From Streptococcus porci DSM 23759 (GTDB lineage: Bacteria; Bacillota; Bacilli; Lactobacillales; Streptococcaceae): a stretch of DNA of 64,000 nucleotides. This document shows positions 30,902 to 41,147 of the stretch, in pieces (positions within the stretch are counted from its first letter, which is position 1; each line of letters opens with the position of its first letter). The notes under the pieces were generated by a model. That model did no database searches. It was not told the origin of the DNA and was given only the letters and a program-made list of their open reading frames with translations. The stretch is from positions 29,400 through 93,399 of the forward strand of contig NZ_AUIP01000013.1 in assembly GCF_000423765.1 (NCBI RefSeq). Direction: 5' to 3'. The position numbers and the translations under genes are program-made.

Positions 30902-33067
30902 CTAAATTTTGTTGAAAACATATTGTACACTAAAATAATCTTTTTGAACATAGGGCATGACTAAGCCAATGTTCATAAGCTCATCACCAGCGAAAGTCGC
31001 ATTCAGAGCTTCACAATAATACTGAGCCTTTTCATCTAATCCTTTGAGTTTTACCGTAATCAGTGGTGCTTCTGGTTGGGACAAGACTTTTACGAAGGTA
31101 AATACCACCTGACTCTTATCCTCATTAACATAAGTATAAGCGTGCGTATTATCCCTTTTTGTCAAACGGTAAAAGCGACCAAATTGAACTGTCTCACGGA
31201 TGGTTTTATACGTGGCAACTTGCTGCGAAATTTCCTCAAGTTTTTTCTCTGACAAGGTTGTCAAATCTAGCTCATAACCCAAATTTCCTAGCATGGCCAC
31301 ATTCCCACGTGTTGCCAATGGCGTTACTCGACCTGTTTGGTGGTTAGGTACAGCTGATACATGCGCCCCCATACTGATACTTGGGAACATCAAACTAGTT
31401 CCTTCCTGAATGGACAAGCGCCCAATAGCATCAGTATTGTCACTAGCCCAGGCTTGGGGCATGTAGTACAGAAGTCCTAAATCGTTTCGGCCTCCCCCCC
31501 CTGCACAAGATTCAAAAAGAACCTCTGGATATTGCTGCGTTAATGTTTCCAAGACTCTGTAAAGACCCAACATATAGCGATGATAAAATTCATGTCGATG
31601 ATGATTTGCCAATGTTTCAGGAATATTGGTGATATTTCTATTCATATCCCACTTGACATAACTGATACTTGCCGAATCAAGAACTTTGGATACACTCTCA
31701 ATAATGTAATCCTGAACCGCCTTTTGAGACAAATCAAGCACCAACTGCTCACGGCTATAAGTATTGCCATAGCCTGTCGTCCGAATTGCCCACTCCGGAT
31801 GTGCTCTATAAAGGTCGCTATCTTCAGAGACCATTTCTGGCTCAAACCAAAGTCCAAATGACATTCCCAGACGATTGACTATCTGCGATAAGCCCTTCAG
31901 CCCACTTGGCAACTTGTCACGATTCTCAACCCAATCTCCCAAAGAACAAGTATCTGAATTACGTTTTCCAAACCAACCATCATCCAAAACAAATAGTTCA
32001 ACACCCGCCTTAGCTGCCAGTCCAGCTAACTTTTCTATCTTTTTCTCTGTAAAGCGGAAGTAGGTAGCCTCCCAATTATTAATTAGAATTGGACGAGCCT
32101 TATATGCCCACTTGCCACGCATCAGATGTTGATGAATAAAGCAATGACTCTGTTGCGTCAACTCTGTCAATCCATGAGGCGTATAAGTAATCAGAGCTTC
32201 TGGAGTTTGGAAAGACTGCCCCGCTTCCAAAACCCAATTAAATTTAGTATCATCAATCCCTATACCCAAACGAGTCGTTTGAAGAGCTGTCGTCTCAGCA
32301 AAAGCTGTAAAGTTTCCGCTATAAACCAACTGAGCAGCATAAATTTCTCCATCATCCTCGGTCACATCTGGACTGGTTAGAGCCATAAAGGGGGTCCGCG
32401 AGTGACTAGAAGCACCACGAATACTACCGATACTGTATTTCCCTTGAGTCAAAGGAGTTCTCGTCCACTCTTTCTCATAGCCGTAGCGACCTGTCAAAGT
32501 ATGAACATCAAAATCTTTGTGAGGAAAATCAAGCGTCAAACTCAGCGCTTTCTCAAGGTGAACCTGATGTTTTCCTGCCTTTATCTTAGCCGAACGAGCC
32601 AGATAATTAGCCTCTTCAAAAACACTATACGAAAGGGTCACTATTACCCCCGTCACCTCATCGTAGAGATCAATCTCTAGCGTTTCAACATCTTCTTCAT
32701 CACCGAAACTCGCAGGTAGTCCATCTAGCACCTTTTTCCCTTGAAAAATGCGGTGCTTTTGATATTTTAAATCCAGCAAAGTTCCAAAATCGCTACGCAC
32801 CTCAATAGCAGATGTTCGAAAATCTCCCAAACCGTTGCTACTGTACTCAAGCGGTAAAGTATCTAGCGAAAATGTTCTATCCTTGCTCGTAGGGTTAGGC
32901 GAAAATGCTCTATCCTGATAAATGATTTGATGACTCTCACTAAATCGCTCAACCCTTTTACCAAAATAGCGATGCACAAGTAGGCGATTCTCCAAAGCCT
33001 GCATAACATAGGAAAAGCGGCTGGTTTTTAAGTGAAAAATCTGATTTTCTTCTTGAAATACTATCAT
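30902..33067 (-). CDS. aga: alpha-galactosidase (GH36)
   Basis: Aga removes alpha-1,6-linked galactose from melibiose, raffinose and stachyose inside the cell, feeding galactose to galK-galT-galE and sucrose to gtfA. The 721 residues are full length. Visible are the N-terminal beta-supersandwich, INNWEATYFRF, LDDGWFGKRN, the nucleophile Asp in YVKWDMNR and the acid/base Asp in ASDNTDAI. It is the first gene of the msm operon, 13 bases before msmE. The N-terminal 420 residues are clearly paralogous to the truncated copy at 21120-22436. Confidence 0.95.
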   Translation of the reverse strand: MIVFQEENQIFHLKTSRFSYVMQALENRLLVHRYFGKRVERFSESHQIIYQDRAFSPNPTSKDRTFSLDTLPLEYSSNGLGDFRTSAIEVRSDFGTLLDLKYQKHRIFQGKKVLDGLPASFGDEEDVETLEIDLYDEVTGVIVTLSYSVFEEANYLARSAKIKAGKHQVHLEKALSLTLDFPHKDFDVHTLTGRYGYEKEWTRTPLTQGKYSIGSIRGASSHSRTPFMALTSPDVTEDDGEIYAAQLVYSGNFTAFAETTALQTTRLGIGIDDTKFNWVLEAGQSFQTPEALITYTPHGLTELTQQSHCFIHQHLMRGKWAYKARPILINNWEATYFRFTEKKIEKLAGLAAKAGVELFVLDDGWFGKRNSDTCSLGDWVENRDKLPSGLKGLSQIVNRLGMSFGLWFEPEMVSEDSDLYRAHPEWAIRTTGYGNTYSREQLVLDLSQKAVQDYIIESVSKVLDSASISYVKWDMNRNITNIPETLANHHRHEFYHRYMLGLYRVLETLTQQYPEVLFESCAGGGGRNDLGLLYYMPQAWASDNTDAIGRLSIQEGTSLMFPSISMGAHVSAVPNHQTGRVTPLATRGNVAMLGNLGYELDLTTLSEKKLEEISQQVATYKTIRETVQFGRFYRLTKRDNTHAYTYVNEDKSQVVFTFVKVLSQPEAPLITVKLKGLDEKAQYYCEALNATFAGDELMNIGLVMPYVQKDYFSVQYVFNKI

Positions 33068-33104
33068 TGTCTTCTCCTTTTCTTCATGTCTATATTCTAC
33101 TTTA

Positions 33105-33118
33105 TGAAAACGCTTTAA
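33105..33118. promoter_or_regulatory. cre-like site in the aga-msmR intergenic region
   Basis: TGAAAACGCTTTAA matches the CcpA catabolite-response pattern except at the last positions. It lies 38 bases upstream of the aga start and would overlap its promoter. On the plus strand a TAAAAT at about 33148-33153 is a likely -10 for msmR. Confidence 0.5.
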
Positions 33119-33173
33119 AAAATAGAGTTTCGTTATGTAAATATGGTAAAATGTTAGGTGAGGTAAAATTTTT

Positions 33174-34001
33174 ATGATCTTTTCTGAGTTTCAAAATGAC
33201 ACTATTGACCTAACCATCGACTTTTATGGATTTGAACAATGTGAACCCAAATACGGGTTTGGACCAGCTATCCGAGAGAACTTTGTCCTTCACTATATTG
33301 AAAAAGGGGAAGGTATTTTTTGCTACAAAGGCGAAACTATCCACCTAAAGGCAGGAGACCTTTTTCTTCTCAAGCCAAACGAATTGACTTACTACGAGGC
33401 TAGCATTGACAATCCTTGGTCTTACTATTGGCTAGGAATTAGCGGCAGCAAAGCGCTTGATTACTTTAGACTATCTAACCTTTATAACAAGGGATATTTG
33501 AAGTGCTCAGCTTATCGAAATACCTTTACACTGTATCAATTAGTCAAAGAAATTATTCAAAAAACTGAAAAACTTGACGCTTCTCCAGCGAGCCACCTTC
33601 ACCTCCTAGGTGGCGTCTATGAGCTTCTTTATCAACTATCAGCCCTGGCGCCAGAAGAAACAATAAAACCTATGCACGAAACAGAAAAACTCTGTTTAGA
33701 TTGCCGCAGAATCATCGAGACAAACTACACTTCTTCAAATCTAACCATTCAAAAAATTGCAGATAGACTAGCTGTGAATCGCAGCTATTTAACCAGCTCT
33801 TTTAGCGAACAATACCAGATGCCTCCAAAAGAATATCTCAATCAAGTTCGAATGAATCGTGCTAAATTTCTTCTCGAAACTAGCGACGAACCAATCAAAG
33901 TCATCGCTTACTCAGTCGGTTTTTCTGATCCCCTTTATTTTTCAAAAGCTTTTAAACAACACTTCAAAAAATCTCCCACTAATCTACGTAAAAAATACTA
34001 A
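33174..34001 (+). CDS. msmR: AraC-family regulator of the msm operon
   Basis: MsmR activates the divergent sugar operon in S. mutans. The 275 residues have an N-terminal cupin sugar-binding domain (EKGEGIFCYKGETIHLKAGDLFLLKPNE) and a C-terminal pair of helix-turn-helix units (IQKIADRLAVNRSYLTSSF and VGFSDPLYFSKAFKQHFKKS). It is transcribed away from aga, the usual arrangement. Confidence 0.92.
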   Translation: MIFSEFQNDTIDLTIDFYGFEQCEPKYGFGPAIRENFVLHYIEKGEGIFCYKGETIHLKAGDLFLLKPNELTYYEASIDNPWSYYWLGISGSKALDYFRLSNLYNKGYLKCSAYRNTFTLYQLVKEIIQKTEKLDASPASHLHLLGGVYELLYQLSALAPEETIKPMHETEKLCLDCRRIIETNYTSSNLTIQKIADRLAVNRSYLTSSFSEQYQMPPKEYLNQVRMNRAKFLLETSDEPIKVIAYSVGFSDPLYFSKAFKQHFKKSPTNLRKKY

Positions 34002-34030
34002 AGGAGCTCCAAAATGGAAGCTCCTTTAGT
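33997..34030. terminator. bidirectional terminator between msmR and galM
   Basis: A 12-bp perfect stem (33997-34008 with 34019-34030) overlaps the last codons of both convergent genes. The minus strand continues with ATTTTTT, so it works best for galM. Confidence 0.85.
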
Positions 34031-35063
34031 ATTTCGTATTATCATAAACAAAGACAATCTCATAAGATTTCTCTTCATTGGGTGATAAGAATATCTGTTC
34101 AAAATGCTCATGGTTTACTGCATCTGGGAGATGCTGTGGTTCAATTGCCACCCCTTCCTGAGCACGCCCAGGTAATCCCTTGTCACGAGCGAAAAAGACA
34201 CCATCCTCCAGAGAGTTCATGGTATAGACTACCACTCCCTGGCGCTCAGAATAAATGCTCAGCTGATCACCGCTTTCCTCATCTCGAAGCACTACAATGG
34301 GATTATCTGCTCCGCTATTGACCACAAAAGCATCATCAAAGCCATCATTTCGAGAAATGGCTGCGCTTAGATTTTGCTCCTCCCTAAAGTCATATGGAGT
34401 CCCCGATACCTCGCAAAAAGCACCCGATGGAATCAATTCATCATCCGTTTCCAAGACATAATCAGCCTGTACCTGCAAATAATGGCTCCGCAAATCCTGA
34501 TACTGGCTCAGGTTGAAATAAGGATGGGTTGTGGGGTTAAAAAGCGTCGTCTCTGTCGCATTTTTCCCCGTAAAGACCATAGTTAGACGATTGTCATCAT
34601 CCAGGGTGAATCGAGCCACCACACCCATGTCGCCAGGAAAACCATCTACTTCCTGCTTGGCCTTATAAGTGAAAATAACGCTTGAAGAAGTATCACTCTC
34701 AACTAACTCAAAATCCCAAATCTGTTTATGAAAACCTTCAGGACCTCCATGCAGACAATTAGCATTATTATTTACCGGCAACTGATACACTTGCCCATCA
34801 ATTCTAGCCTGCCCCTTAGCAATCCTTCCTGCTACACGACCGATGGTCTGGGCTGCATAGAGAGTATTACGCCCGTAATCACTAGGTAAATCAAAGCCTA
34901 GCAAGAGATTTTTTTCCTCACCAGCCTCAGCTGGCACCAAAAACTCCTGCCAAGTAGCACCTAGTGTTAAAAAACTTGCCGTGACACCGTTACGATTACG
35001 CAAACGCACCTGAATGACTTCTTTCCCATCTATCTTTTCAACGACCTTTGTATCAATAGCCAT
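34026..35063 (-). CDS. galM: aldose 1-epimerase (galactose mutarotase)
   Basis: GalM interconverts the anomers of galactose and glucose, preparing alpha-galactose for GalK. The 345 residues contain NNNANCLHGGPEGFHKQ with the active His, THPYFNLS with the second His, and AIEPQHLPDAVN with the catalytic Glu. It is convergent with msmR and probably monocistronic. Confidence 0.94.
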   Translation of the reverse strand: MAIDTKVVEKIDGKEVIQVRLRNRNGVTASFLTLGATWQEFLVPAEAGEEKNLLLGFDLPSDYGRNTLYAAQTIGRVAGRIAKGQARIDGQVYQLPVNNNANCLHGGPEGFHKQIWDFELVESDTSSSVIFTYKAKQEVDGFPGDMGVVARFTLDDDNRLTMVFTGKNATETTLFNPTTHPYFNLSQYQDLRSHYLQVQADYVLETDDELIPSGAFCEVSGTPYDFREEQNLSAAISRNDGFDDAFVVNSGADNPIVVLRDEESGDQLSIYSERQGVVVYTMNSLEDGVFFARDKGLPGRAQEGVAIEPQHLPDAVNHEHFEQIFLSPNEEKSYEIVFVYDNTKY

Positions 35064-35185
35064 GCAAATACTCCTTTGAATTCTAATACCATCATTTTAC
35101 AACTTAATATAGTATCTGTAAAGAGAGTCTTGACTAAAATTCCACACTTCTGGACCATTTAGCAGATTGATATTTCTATAGAAAA

Positions 35186-35210
35186 AAAGATTGGAAAATT
35201 TCCAATCTTT
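35186..35210 (-). terminator. gap terminator
   Basis: A 12-bp perfect stem (AAAGATTGGAAA with TTTCCAATCTTT) with a single-base centre is followed on the minus strand by a T run. It lies 8 bases after the gap stop. Confidence 0.9.
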
Positions 35211-35218
35211 AAAAAATC

Positions 35219-36229
35219 TTATTTAGCGATTTTTGCGAAGTACTCAAGAGTACGAACAAGTTGTGCAGTGTAAGACATTTCGTTATCATACCATGAAACA
35301 ACTTTAACCAATTGTTCGCCATCAGCTTCCATAACTTTAGTTTGAGTACCGTCAAACAATGAACCGTAAGCGATACCTACGATGTCTGAAGAAACGATTG
35401 GATCTTCAGTGTAACCGAAGCTTTCGTTTGAAGCAGCTTTCATAGCAGCGTTGATTTCGTCAGCAGTAACTTTCTTGTCAAGAGTTACAACCAACTCAGT
35501 TACAGATCCTGTTGGAACTGGAACACGTTGTGCAGCACCGTCAAGTTTACCGTTCAATTCTGGGATTACAAGACCGATAGCTTTAGCAGCACCTGTTGAG
35601 TTAGGAACAATGTTGTTTGCACCAGCGCGAGCACGGCGAAGGTCACCACCACGGTGTGGACCGTCAAGGATCATTTGGTCACCAGTGTAAGCGTGGATAG
35701 TTGTCATAAGACCTTTTTGGATGCCGAAAGCATCGTGAAGAGCTTTAGCCATTGGAGCTAAACAGTTTGTAGTACATGAAGCACCTGAAATAACTGTTTC
35801 TGTACCATCAAGGATATCGTGGTTAGTGTTGAAAACAACAGTTTTAACGTCGTTTCCACCAGGAGCAGTGATAACAACTTTTTTCGCACCGTTAGCGTGG
35901 ATGTGTTGCTCAGCTTTTTCTTTAGAAGCAAAGAAACCAGTAGCTTCAAGAACAATTTCTACACCGTCAGCTGCCCAGTCAATGTTAGCTGGTTCGCGTT
36001 CTGCAGAAACTTTAACGAATTTACCGTTAACTTCAAATCCACCGTCTTTAACTTCAACTGTACCGTCGAAACGACCTTGAGTTGTATCGTATTTCAACAA
36101 GTGAGCAAGCATGTTTGGATCTGTAAGGTCGTTGATACGAGTAACTTCAACACCTTCAACGTTTTGGATACGACGGAAAGCAAGACGTCCGATACGACCG
36201 AAACCGTTAATACCAACTTTAACTACCAT
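35219..36229 (-). CDS. gap: glyceraldehyde-3-phosphate dehydrogenase
   Basis: This is a glycolytic NAD-dependent dehydrogenase, also found on the surface of streptococci. The start is the ATG at 36229 ([16 protein letters not shown]) with AGGAGG nine bases upstream; the in-frame ATG at 36256 has no site. The 336 residues include the catalytic SCTTNCLAP and the C-terminal [14 protein letters not shown]. Codon use is strongly biased, as expected for a very highly expressed gene. Confidence 0.97.
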   Translation of the reverse strand: MVVKVGINGFGRIGRLAFRRIQNVEGVEVTRINDLTDPNMLAHLLKYDTTQGRFDGTVEVKDGGFEVNGKFVKVSAEREPANIDWAADGVEIVLEATGFFASKEKAEQHIHANGAKKVVITAPGGNDVKTVVFNTNHDILDGTETVISGASCTTNCLAPMAKALHDAFGIQKGLMTTIHAYTGDQMILDGPHRGGDLRRARAGANNIVPNSTGAAKAIGLVIPELNGKLDGAAQRVPVPTGSVTELVVTLDKKVTADEINAAMKAASNESFGYTEDPIVSSDIVGIAYGSLFDGTQTKVMEADGEQLVKVVSWYDNEMSYTAQLVRTLEYFAKIAK

Positions 36230-36338
36230 GTGTGATTTCCTCCTTATGAAAATCAAGTAAATATTTTATTAAGGGTTACCCCTTTAGCAATTGTGAAAAG
36301 TTTAACTTGAATCTTTACAAGCAACTTTCAACACTTCT

Positions 36339-36367
36339 ATTATATAACTTATGACAATAAATTGCAA
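36339..36367 (-). promoter_or_regulatory. gap promoter
   Basis: On the minus strand TTGCAA (36362-36367) and TATAAT (36339-36344) are exactly 17 bases apart, about 110 bases before the gene, leaving a long leader. Confidence 0.75.
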
Positions 36368-36916
36368 ACTCTTAAACCGCTTTCCTCACCTTTTTTTGTT
36401 AGTCTTTTCACAACTTTATTGCGCCATTTCTTCATTTCAATTCCAAAACTACTTAGAAGAAAGATCTTGTGGCTGACAGTCTCCTTGCATCTATGGATAT
36501 CACTATTGAAACCAGCCTCAAATAGTCGATTTTAAAATTTTCTAGCACCAAGTATTTCAAATGCTCTAATTTATCGTAAAAAGCGAACATTCTTGAACTC
36601 TGAATATTAGAGAACAAATCTTATTTACGGTTTATGTTTAAAGTTGAATTTTTGCTCAACCTCATATTTCTTTAATCATACGACCAAACTCTAAGACAAT
36701 CTTCTCGTTTAACATACACAGGATTGTCTTCTTTGACCTCAAGGTTATTAAACGAAATATCTTTGGTTTAGGAAGATACAACTTTAAAAGCGGGTTTTAA
36801 TTGCATTAAAGAGCTTGAAAGAGAAAGCGAATTTCGTTCTCTAGATGTTAGCTTTTCATCACCCCACTACAGTTGACAAAGAGCCTGTTTTTCGACTTCT
36901 TTTTGACATATGAAAA
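36368..36916. other. long intergenic stretch, no gene seen
   Basis: About 550 bases hold no supported reading frame on either strand and no clear repeat. It separates two core genes, so it may be the scar of a rearrangement. Confidence 0.4.
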
Positions 36917-36980
36917 CCCCTCATAGTTTCTAGTGAAATTTTTTTGTTATTTCACTGTCCACTATAAGGGGAGTATATCA
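36917..36980. repeat. solo copy of an IS-end palindrome, likely fusA terminator
   Basis: The arms 36917-36938 and 36950-36974 match, with a few changes, the perfect palindrome at 58498-58557 beside the IS3-family element, including CTCCCCTTATAG and TTTCACTAG words and the same GTATATCA outer edge. It starts 25 bases after the fusA stop and can act as its terminator. Confidence 0.65.
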
Positions 36981-37004
36981 TGAATCCCAGCCTTTTAAGG
37001 AGAA

Positions 37005-39083
37005 TTATTCCCCTTTGTTTTTCTTGATAATTTCTTCTTGTACTGACTTAGGTACGTCTTCGTAGTGGTCAAATACCATCATGAAGGTACCACGTCCTTG
37101 AGTAGCAGAACGAAGAACTGTTGCATAACCAAACATTTCAGCAAGTGGCACATAAGCACGAACAACTTGTGTATTACCACGAGCTTCCATACCGTCGACG
37201 CGTCCACGACGTGCTGTTACGTGACCCATAACGTCACCAAGGTTATCTTCAGGAGCTGTGATTGTAACCAACATCATTGGCTCAAGGATAGCAGGTTGTG
37301 CTGTTTTAGCAGCTTCTTTAAGAGCAAGAGATGCTGCAATCTTGAAGGCAGTTTCAGATGAGTCGACATCGTGGTATGAACCATCATAAAGTTTCGCTTT
37401 AACGTCAACCATTGGATATCCAGCAAGGACACCGTTTGCCATAGATTCTACCAGACCTTTTTCAACCGCTGGGATAAATTCACGTGGAACCACACCACCG
37501 ACGATTGCATTTTCGAATTCGAATCCTTTACCTTCTTCGTTTGGAGTAAATTCAATCCAAACATCACCGAATTGACCTTTACCACCAGATTGGCGTTTGA
37601 AGAAACCACGTGCTTGTGTTGAAGCGCGGAATGTTTCACGGTAAGATACTTGAGGAGCACCTACGTTAGCCTCAACCTTGAATTCACGTTTCATACGGTC
37701 AACAAGGACATCAAGGTGAAGTTCACCCATACCAGAGATAACAGTTTCACCAGTTTCAACGTTTGTTTCAACGCGGAATGTTGGATCTTCTTCAGCAAGT
37801 TTTTGAAGGGCAACACCCATCTTGTCTTGGTCAGCCTTAGATTTTGGTTCAACCATTAATTGGATAACTGGTTCTGGAACGTTGATTGATTCAAGGATAA
37901 TTTTGGCTTTTTCATCAGTCAATGAGTCACCAGTTGTTGTATCTTTCAAACCAACCGCAGCAGCGATATCTCCGGCATAAACCGTTTCAATTTCTTGACG
38001 GCTATTTGCGTGCATTTGAAGGATACGTCCGATACGCTCACGTTTACCTTTTGAAGTATTCAGTACGTATGAACCACTGTTAAGGACACCTGAGTACACA
38101 CGGAAGAATGTCAAGCGACCTACGAATGGGTCTGTCATGATCTTGAAGGCAAGAGCTGCAAATGGCTCTTCATCAGATGCTGGACGTGTCTCTTCCTCAT
38201 CTGTATCCGGGTTAATACCTTTGATAGCTGGAATGTCAAGTGGGCTTGGAAGGTAGTCAATAACCGCATCAAGCATCAACTGAACACCTTTATTTTTGAA
38301 GGCTGAACCACACAATACTGGGAAGAATTCAACATTGATAGTCGCTGTACGGATAGCAGCTTTTAATTCTTCATTAGTGATTTCTTCACCTTCAAGGTAT
38401 TTCATCATAAGTTCTTCATCAGTCTCAGCAACTGCTTCAACCAATTTTTCACGGTATTCTTCAGCTTGCTCAAGATATTCAGCTGGAATATCTTCTTCAA
38501 GAATATCTGTACCAAGGTCATTAGTATAGATTTCAGCTTTCATCTTGATCAGGTCAATAATACCACGGAAATCATCTTCTGAACCGATTGGCAACTGGAT
38601 TGGGTGAGCATTTGCTTGAAGACGATCATGAAGTGTGCTTACTGAGTAAAGGAAATCAGCACCGATTTTGTCCATTTTGTTCGCAAATACGATACGTGGA
38701 ACTCCATACTCAGTAGCTTGACGCCAAACAGTTTCAGTTTGAGGCTCAACACCTGATTGTGAATCAAGAACGGTTACCGCACCATCAAGAACACGAAGTG
38801 AACGTTGTACTTCGATTGTGAAATCCACGTGTCCTGGTGTGTCGATGATATTTACACGGTGACCGTTCCATTGAGCTGTTGTTGCAGCAGATGTGATAGT
38901 GATACCACGTTCTTGTTCTTGCTCCATCCAGTCCATTTGTGACGCACCTTCGTGAGTTTCACCAATTTTGTGAATTTTACCAGTGTAGTAAAGGATACGC
39001 TCTGTTGTTGTTGTTTTACCGGCATCGACGTGGGCCATGATACCGATGTTACGAGTTTTTGCAAGTGAAAATTCGCGTGCCAT
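37005..39083 (-). CDS. fusA: elongation factor G
   Basis: EF-G drives ribosome translocation with GTP. The 692 residues show G1 [12 protein letters not shown] (17-28), DTPGHVDF and NKMDKIGAD, followed by domains II-V. It lies downstream of rpsL and rpsG as in the str operon, but with a 440-base gap carrying a terminator and two structured repeats. It starts with a GGAGAA site. Confidence 0.98.
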   Translation of the reverse strand: MAREFSLAKTRNIGIMAHVDAGKTTTTERILYYTGKIHKIGETHEGASQMDWMEQEQERGITITSAATTAQWNGHRVNIIDTPGHVDFTIEVQRSLRVLDGAVTVLDSQSGVEPQTETVWRQATEYGVPRIVFANKMDKIGADFLYSVSTLHDRLQANAHPIQLPIGSEDDFRGIIDLIKMKAEIYTNDLGTDILEEDIPAEYLEQAEEYREKLVEAVAETDEELMMKYLEGEEITNEELKAAIRTATINVEFFPVLCGSAFKNKGVQLMLDAVIDYLPSPLDIPAIKGINPDTDEEETRPASDEEPFAALAFKIMTDPFVGRLTFFRVYSGVLNSGSYVLNTSKGKRERIGRILQMHANSRQEIETVYAGDIAAAVGLKDTTTGDSLTDEKAKIILESINVPEPVIQLMVEPKSKADQDKMGVALQKLAEEDPTFRVETNVETGETVISGMGELHLDVLVDRMKREFKVEANVGAPQVSYRETFRASTQARGFFKRQSGGKGQFGDVWIEFTPNEEGKGFEFENAIVGGVVPREFIPAVEKGLVESMANGVLAGYPMVDVKAKLYDGSYHDVDSSETAFKIAASLALKEAAKTAQPAILEPMMLVTITAPEDNLGDVMGHVTARRGRVDGMEARGNTQVVRAYVPLAEMFGYATVLRSATQGRGTFMMVFDHYEDVPKSVQEEIIKKNKGE

Positions 39084-39140
39084 TAGGTTGTTTCTCCTAT
39101 ATTTTTAATTTTCTATTCTGATTATACCATATTTTAAGAA

Positions 39141-39167
39141 AAGCGAGTGGGCAAATCCCACCCGCTT
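39141..39167 (-). terminator. hairpin between rpsG and fusA
   Basis: AAGCGAGTGGG pairs with CCCACCCGCTT with one mismatch. On the minus strand it is followed by TTCTT, which is weak, so partial readthrough into fusA is plausible. Confidence 0.6.
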
Positions 39168-39308
39168 GATTTCTTACTAATGGTGTAAAGTGGATGAGGC
39201 AAGCCCCAATCCAATTTGTGATGGTTGAACGAGAAGTTGCTACCATAATCTCAATTGATTTATGTAGAACTGACTTAACGTCCTCACATTCTAATTGAAC
39301 TCGGGCTA

Positions 39309-39384
39309 CAACTCACTGACAAAAAGATGAACCTCATTGATTGCACAGCAATCTGCTTCGCTTCCCTATTTTGTCTAGGAGTTG
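39309..39384 (-). ncRNA. structured repeat, unit A
   Basis: CAACTC (39309-39314) pairs with GAGTTG (39379-39384), and GACAAAA pairs with TTTTGTC inside it, separated by three-base strands on each side (ACT and TAG). A third inner stem GATTGC-ACA-GCAATC closes the structure. The 76-nt fold matches unit B at 39426-39502 by shape and by compensating changes. It lies on the rpsG-fusA transcript if that is read through; function unknown. Confidence 0.55.
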
Positions 39385-39425
39385 CTTGACGCCCTCGTAT
39401 CTTAATCTTAGTTGAATTTTAGCTA

Positions 39426-39502
39426 CAAATGTCTGCCAAAAAGATAAAACCTCCTAGAAACCGAAGTTTCTTCGTCGATTTTCCTATTTTGGCTAGCATT
39501 TG
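39426..39502 (-). ncRNA. structured repeat, unit B
   Basis: CAAATG (39426-39431) pairs with CATTTG (39497-39502), and GCCAAAA pairs with TTTTGGC, with TCT and TAG as the internal-loop strands. The inner stem CGAAG-TTT-CTTCG sits at the same place as in unit A. It begins 23 bases after the rpsG stop on the transcribed strand. Confidence 0.55.
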
Positions 39503-39524
39503 TTTAACGCTAAAATATCCTATC

Positions 39525-39995
39525 TTACCAGCGGAAGTGTGCGAATGCGCGGTTTGCTTCTGCCATTTTGTGTGTATCTTCACGTTTCTTAACTGAAGCA
39601 CCTGTGTTGTTTGCAGCGTCCATGATTTCTTTAGCAAGACGTTCAACCATAGTGTGTTCGCCACGAGCGCGAGATGCATTAACCAACCAACGAAGTCCAA
39701 GTGTTGTACGACGCTCTGGACGAACTTCAACTGGGACTTGGTAGTTAGAACCACCGACACGACGGGCACGAACTTCAAGAACAGGCATGATGTTTTCCAT
39801 GGCTGCTTCAAACACTTCGTTTGCATCGTTACCAGTAGCTTCTTTGATTGAATCAAAAGCACCGTAAACGATTGACGCAGCAGTACCGCGCTTACCGTCA
39901 AGCATAACACGGTTGATAAGACGTGTTACAAGTTTAGAATTATATAATGGATCTGGCAAAACTTCACGTTTTGGAGCACGATTTTTACGACTCAT
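39525..39995 (-). CDS. rpsG: 30S ribosomal protein S7
   Basis: S7 nucleates assembly of the 30S head by binding 16S rRNA. The 156 residues begin [20 protein letters not shown] and end AFAHFRW, both typical. It follows rpsL by 18 bases with a GGAG site. Confidence 0.97.
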   Translation of the reverse strand: MSRKNRAPKREVLPDPLYNSKLVTRLINRVMLDGKRGTAASIVYGAFDSIKEATGNDANEVFEAAMENIMPVLEVRARRVGGSNYQVPVEVRPERRTTLGLRWLVNASRARGEHTMVERLAKEIMDAANNTGASVKKREDTHKMAEANRAFAHFRW

Positions 39996-40013
39996 TTATC
40001 TTATCTCCCTTCC

Positions 40014-40433
40014 TTATTTAGCGCCTTTAGGGCGTTTAGCACCGTATTTAGAACGGCTTTGTTTACGATCAGCTACACCTGCTGTATCAAGTGCACCACG
40101 AACGATGTGGTAACGTACCCCTGGAAGGTCTTTTACACGTCCACCACGGATAAGAACAACACTGTGTTCTTGGAGGTTGTGTCCGATACCTGGGATATAA
40201 GCTGTAACTTCGATAAGGTTGCTCAAACGTACACGAGCAAATTTACGAAGGGCAGAGTTTGGTTTTTTAGGTGTCATTGTTCCCACACGAGTGGCAACAC
40301 CACGTTTTTGTGGTGAAGAAACGTTTGTTTGAACTTTACGGTGGCTATTGTAACCAACGTTAAGAGCTGGTGATTTAGATTTTTCAACTTTTGATTGACG
40401 TGGTTTACGTACCAATTGGTTGATAGTAGGCAT
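40014..40433 (-). CDS. rpsL: 30S ribosomal protein S12
   Basis: S12 sits at the decoding centre. The 139 residues start [12 protein letters not shown] and contain [15 protein letters not shown] and [13 protein letters not shown]. The lysines whose change gives streptomycin resistance appear in the wild-type state. A leader of about 125 bases precedes it, with a small stem GTCTCT/AGAGAC (40525-40547). Confidence 0.98.
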   Translation of the reverse strand: MPTINQLVRKPRQSKVEKSKSPALNVGYNSHRKVQTNVSSPQKRGVATRVGTMTPKKPNSALRKFARVRLSNLIEVTAYIPGIGHNLQEHSVVLIRGGRVKDLPGVRYHIVRGALDTAGVADRKQSRSKYGAKRPKGAK

Positions 40434-40557
40434 CTATATTTCTCCTGTGTTTTTTAATTCTGGTTGGATGAGCGATTGGTGACATCCTCAATCCTGTGTG
40501 CACTTTTGCAACATTTGTCAGCACGTCTCTGTACACTTTTGAGAGACCAAAAGTAAA

Positions 40558-40600
40558 AAGTACCGTTTAGTATGATATCATAAACGGTACTTCAAGTCAA
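40558..40600 (-). promoter_or_regulatory. rpsL promoter overlapping the ndk terminator
   Basis: On the minus strand TTGACT (40595-40600) and TATCAT (40572-40577) are 17 bases apart. The same bases form a 12-bp perfect stem (40558-40569 with 40581-40592) ending in a TTTTT run, a terminator for ndk. The -10 lies in the hairpin loop. Confidence 0.8.
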
Positions 40601-40646
40601 CTATTTTCGCTATTTTCTTATTTTTTCCCCCGAGAAGTTCTTCGAC

Positions 40647-41066
40647 TTACTGATCTCCAAACCAAAGGGCTATTTCTCTTTTCGCCGCTTCAGTTGAATC
40701 CGATCCATGAACGACATTAAGGATTCCGCCAGTATCTCCCGGCGCTTGACCATAATCTCCACGAATGGTGCCTGGTAGGGCATCTTTGGGATTGGTCGCT
40801 CCCATCATAGTTCTCCATGATGAAATCACACGATTGCCAGCTATCACCCCCGCCAGAAGCGGTCCCGAGGTCATATAGTCTTCAATTTCTGGAAAAAAAG
40901 GTTTGTCAACCAAGGCAGCATAATGCTCCCGAAGTAGTTCAGGACTGGCTTGGCGCAATTCCAAGCGTTCAAGAACAAAACCACGACGTTCAATGCGATG
41001 AAGAACATCCCCGATTAAGCCACGACTAACTCCATCTGGTTTAATGATAAAAAAAGTCTTTTCCAT
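40647..41066 (-). CDS. ndk: nucleoside-diphosphate kinase
   Basis: Ndk balances nucleoside triphosphate pools through a phospho-histidine. The start is the ATG at 41066 ([16 protein letters not shown]), after AAGGTGG. The 139 residues include the catalytic His in NVVHGSDS. Confidence 0.94.
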   Translation of the reverse strand: MEKTFFIIKPDGVSRGLIGDVLHRIERRGFVLERLELRQASPELLREHYAALVDKPFFPEIEDYMTSGPLLAGVIAGNRVISSWRTMMGATNPKDALPGTIRGDYGQAPGDTGGILNVVHGSDSTEAAKREIALWFGDQ

Positions 41067-41147
41067 ACGAAACCACCTTTTCACTTTTCTTTTATTATAA
41101 CAAAGACAATGGACACAGACAATGCTGCTAGGCTGAAAAAGCTAACT

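Noticed and set aside
30889..30951. Upstream start for msmE
   Set aside because: It would overlap aga and bury the lipoprotein signal; AGGAGG fits the ATG at 30888.
39309..39502. Possible CRISPR or BOX element
   Set aside because: There are only two units, with covarying rather than identical stems, and no boxA/B/C words that I recognise.
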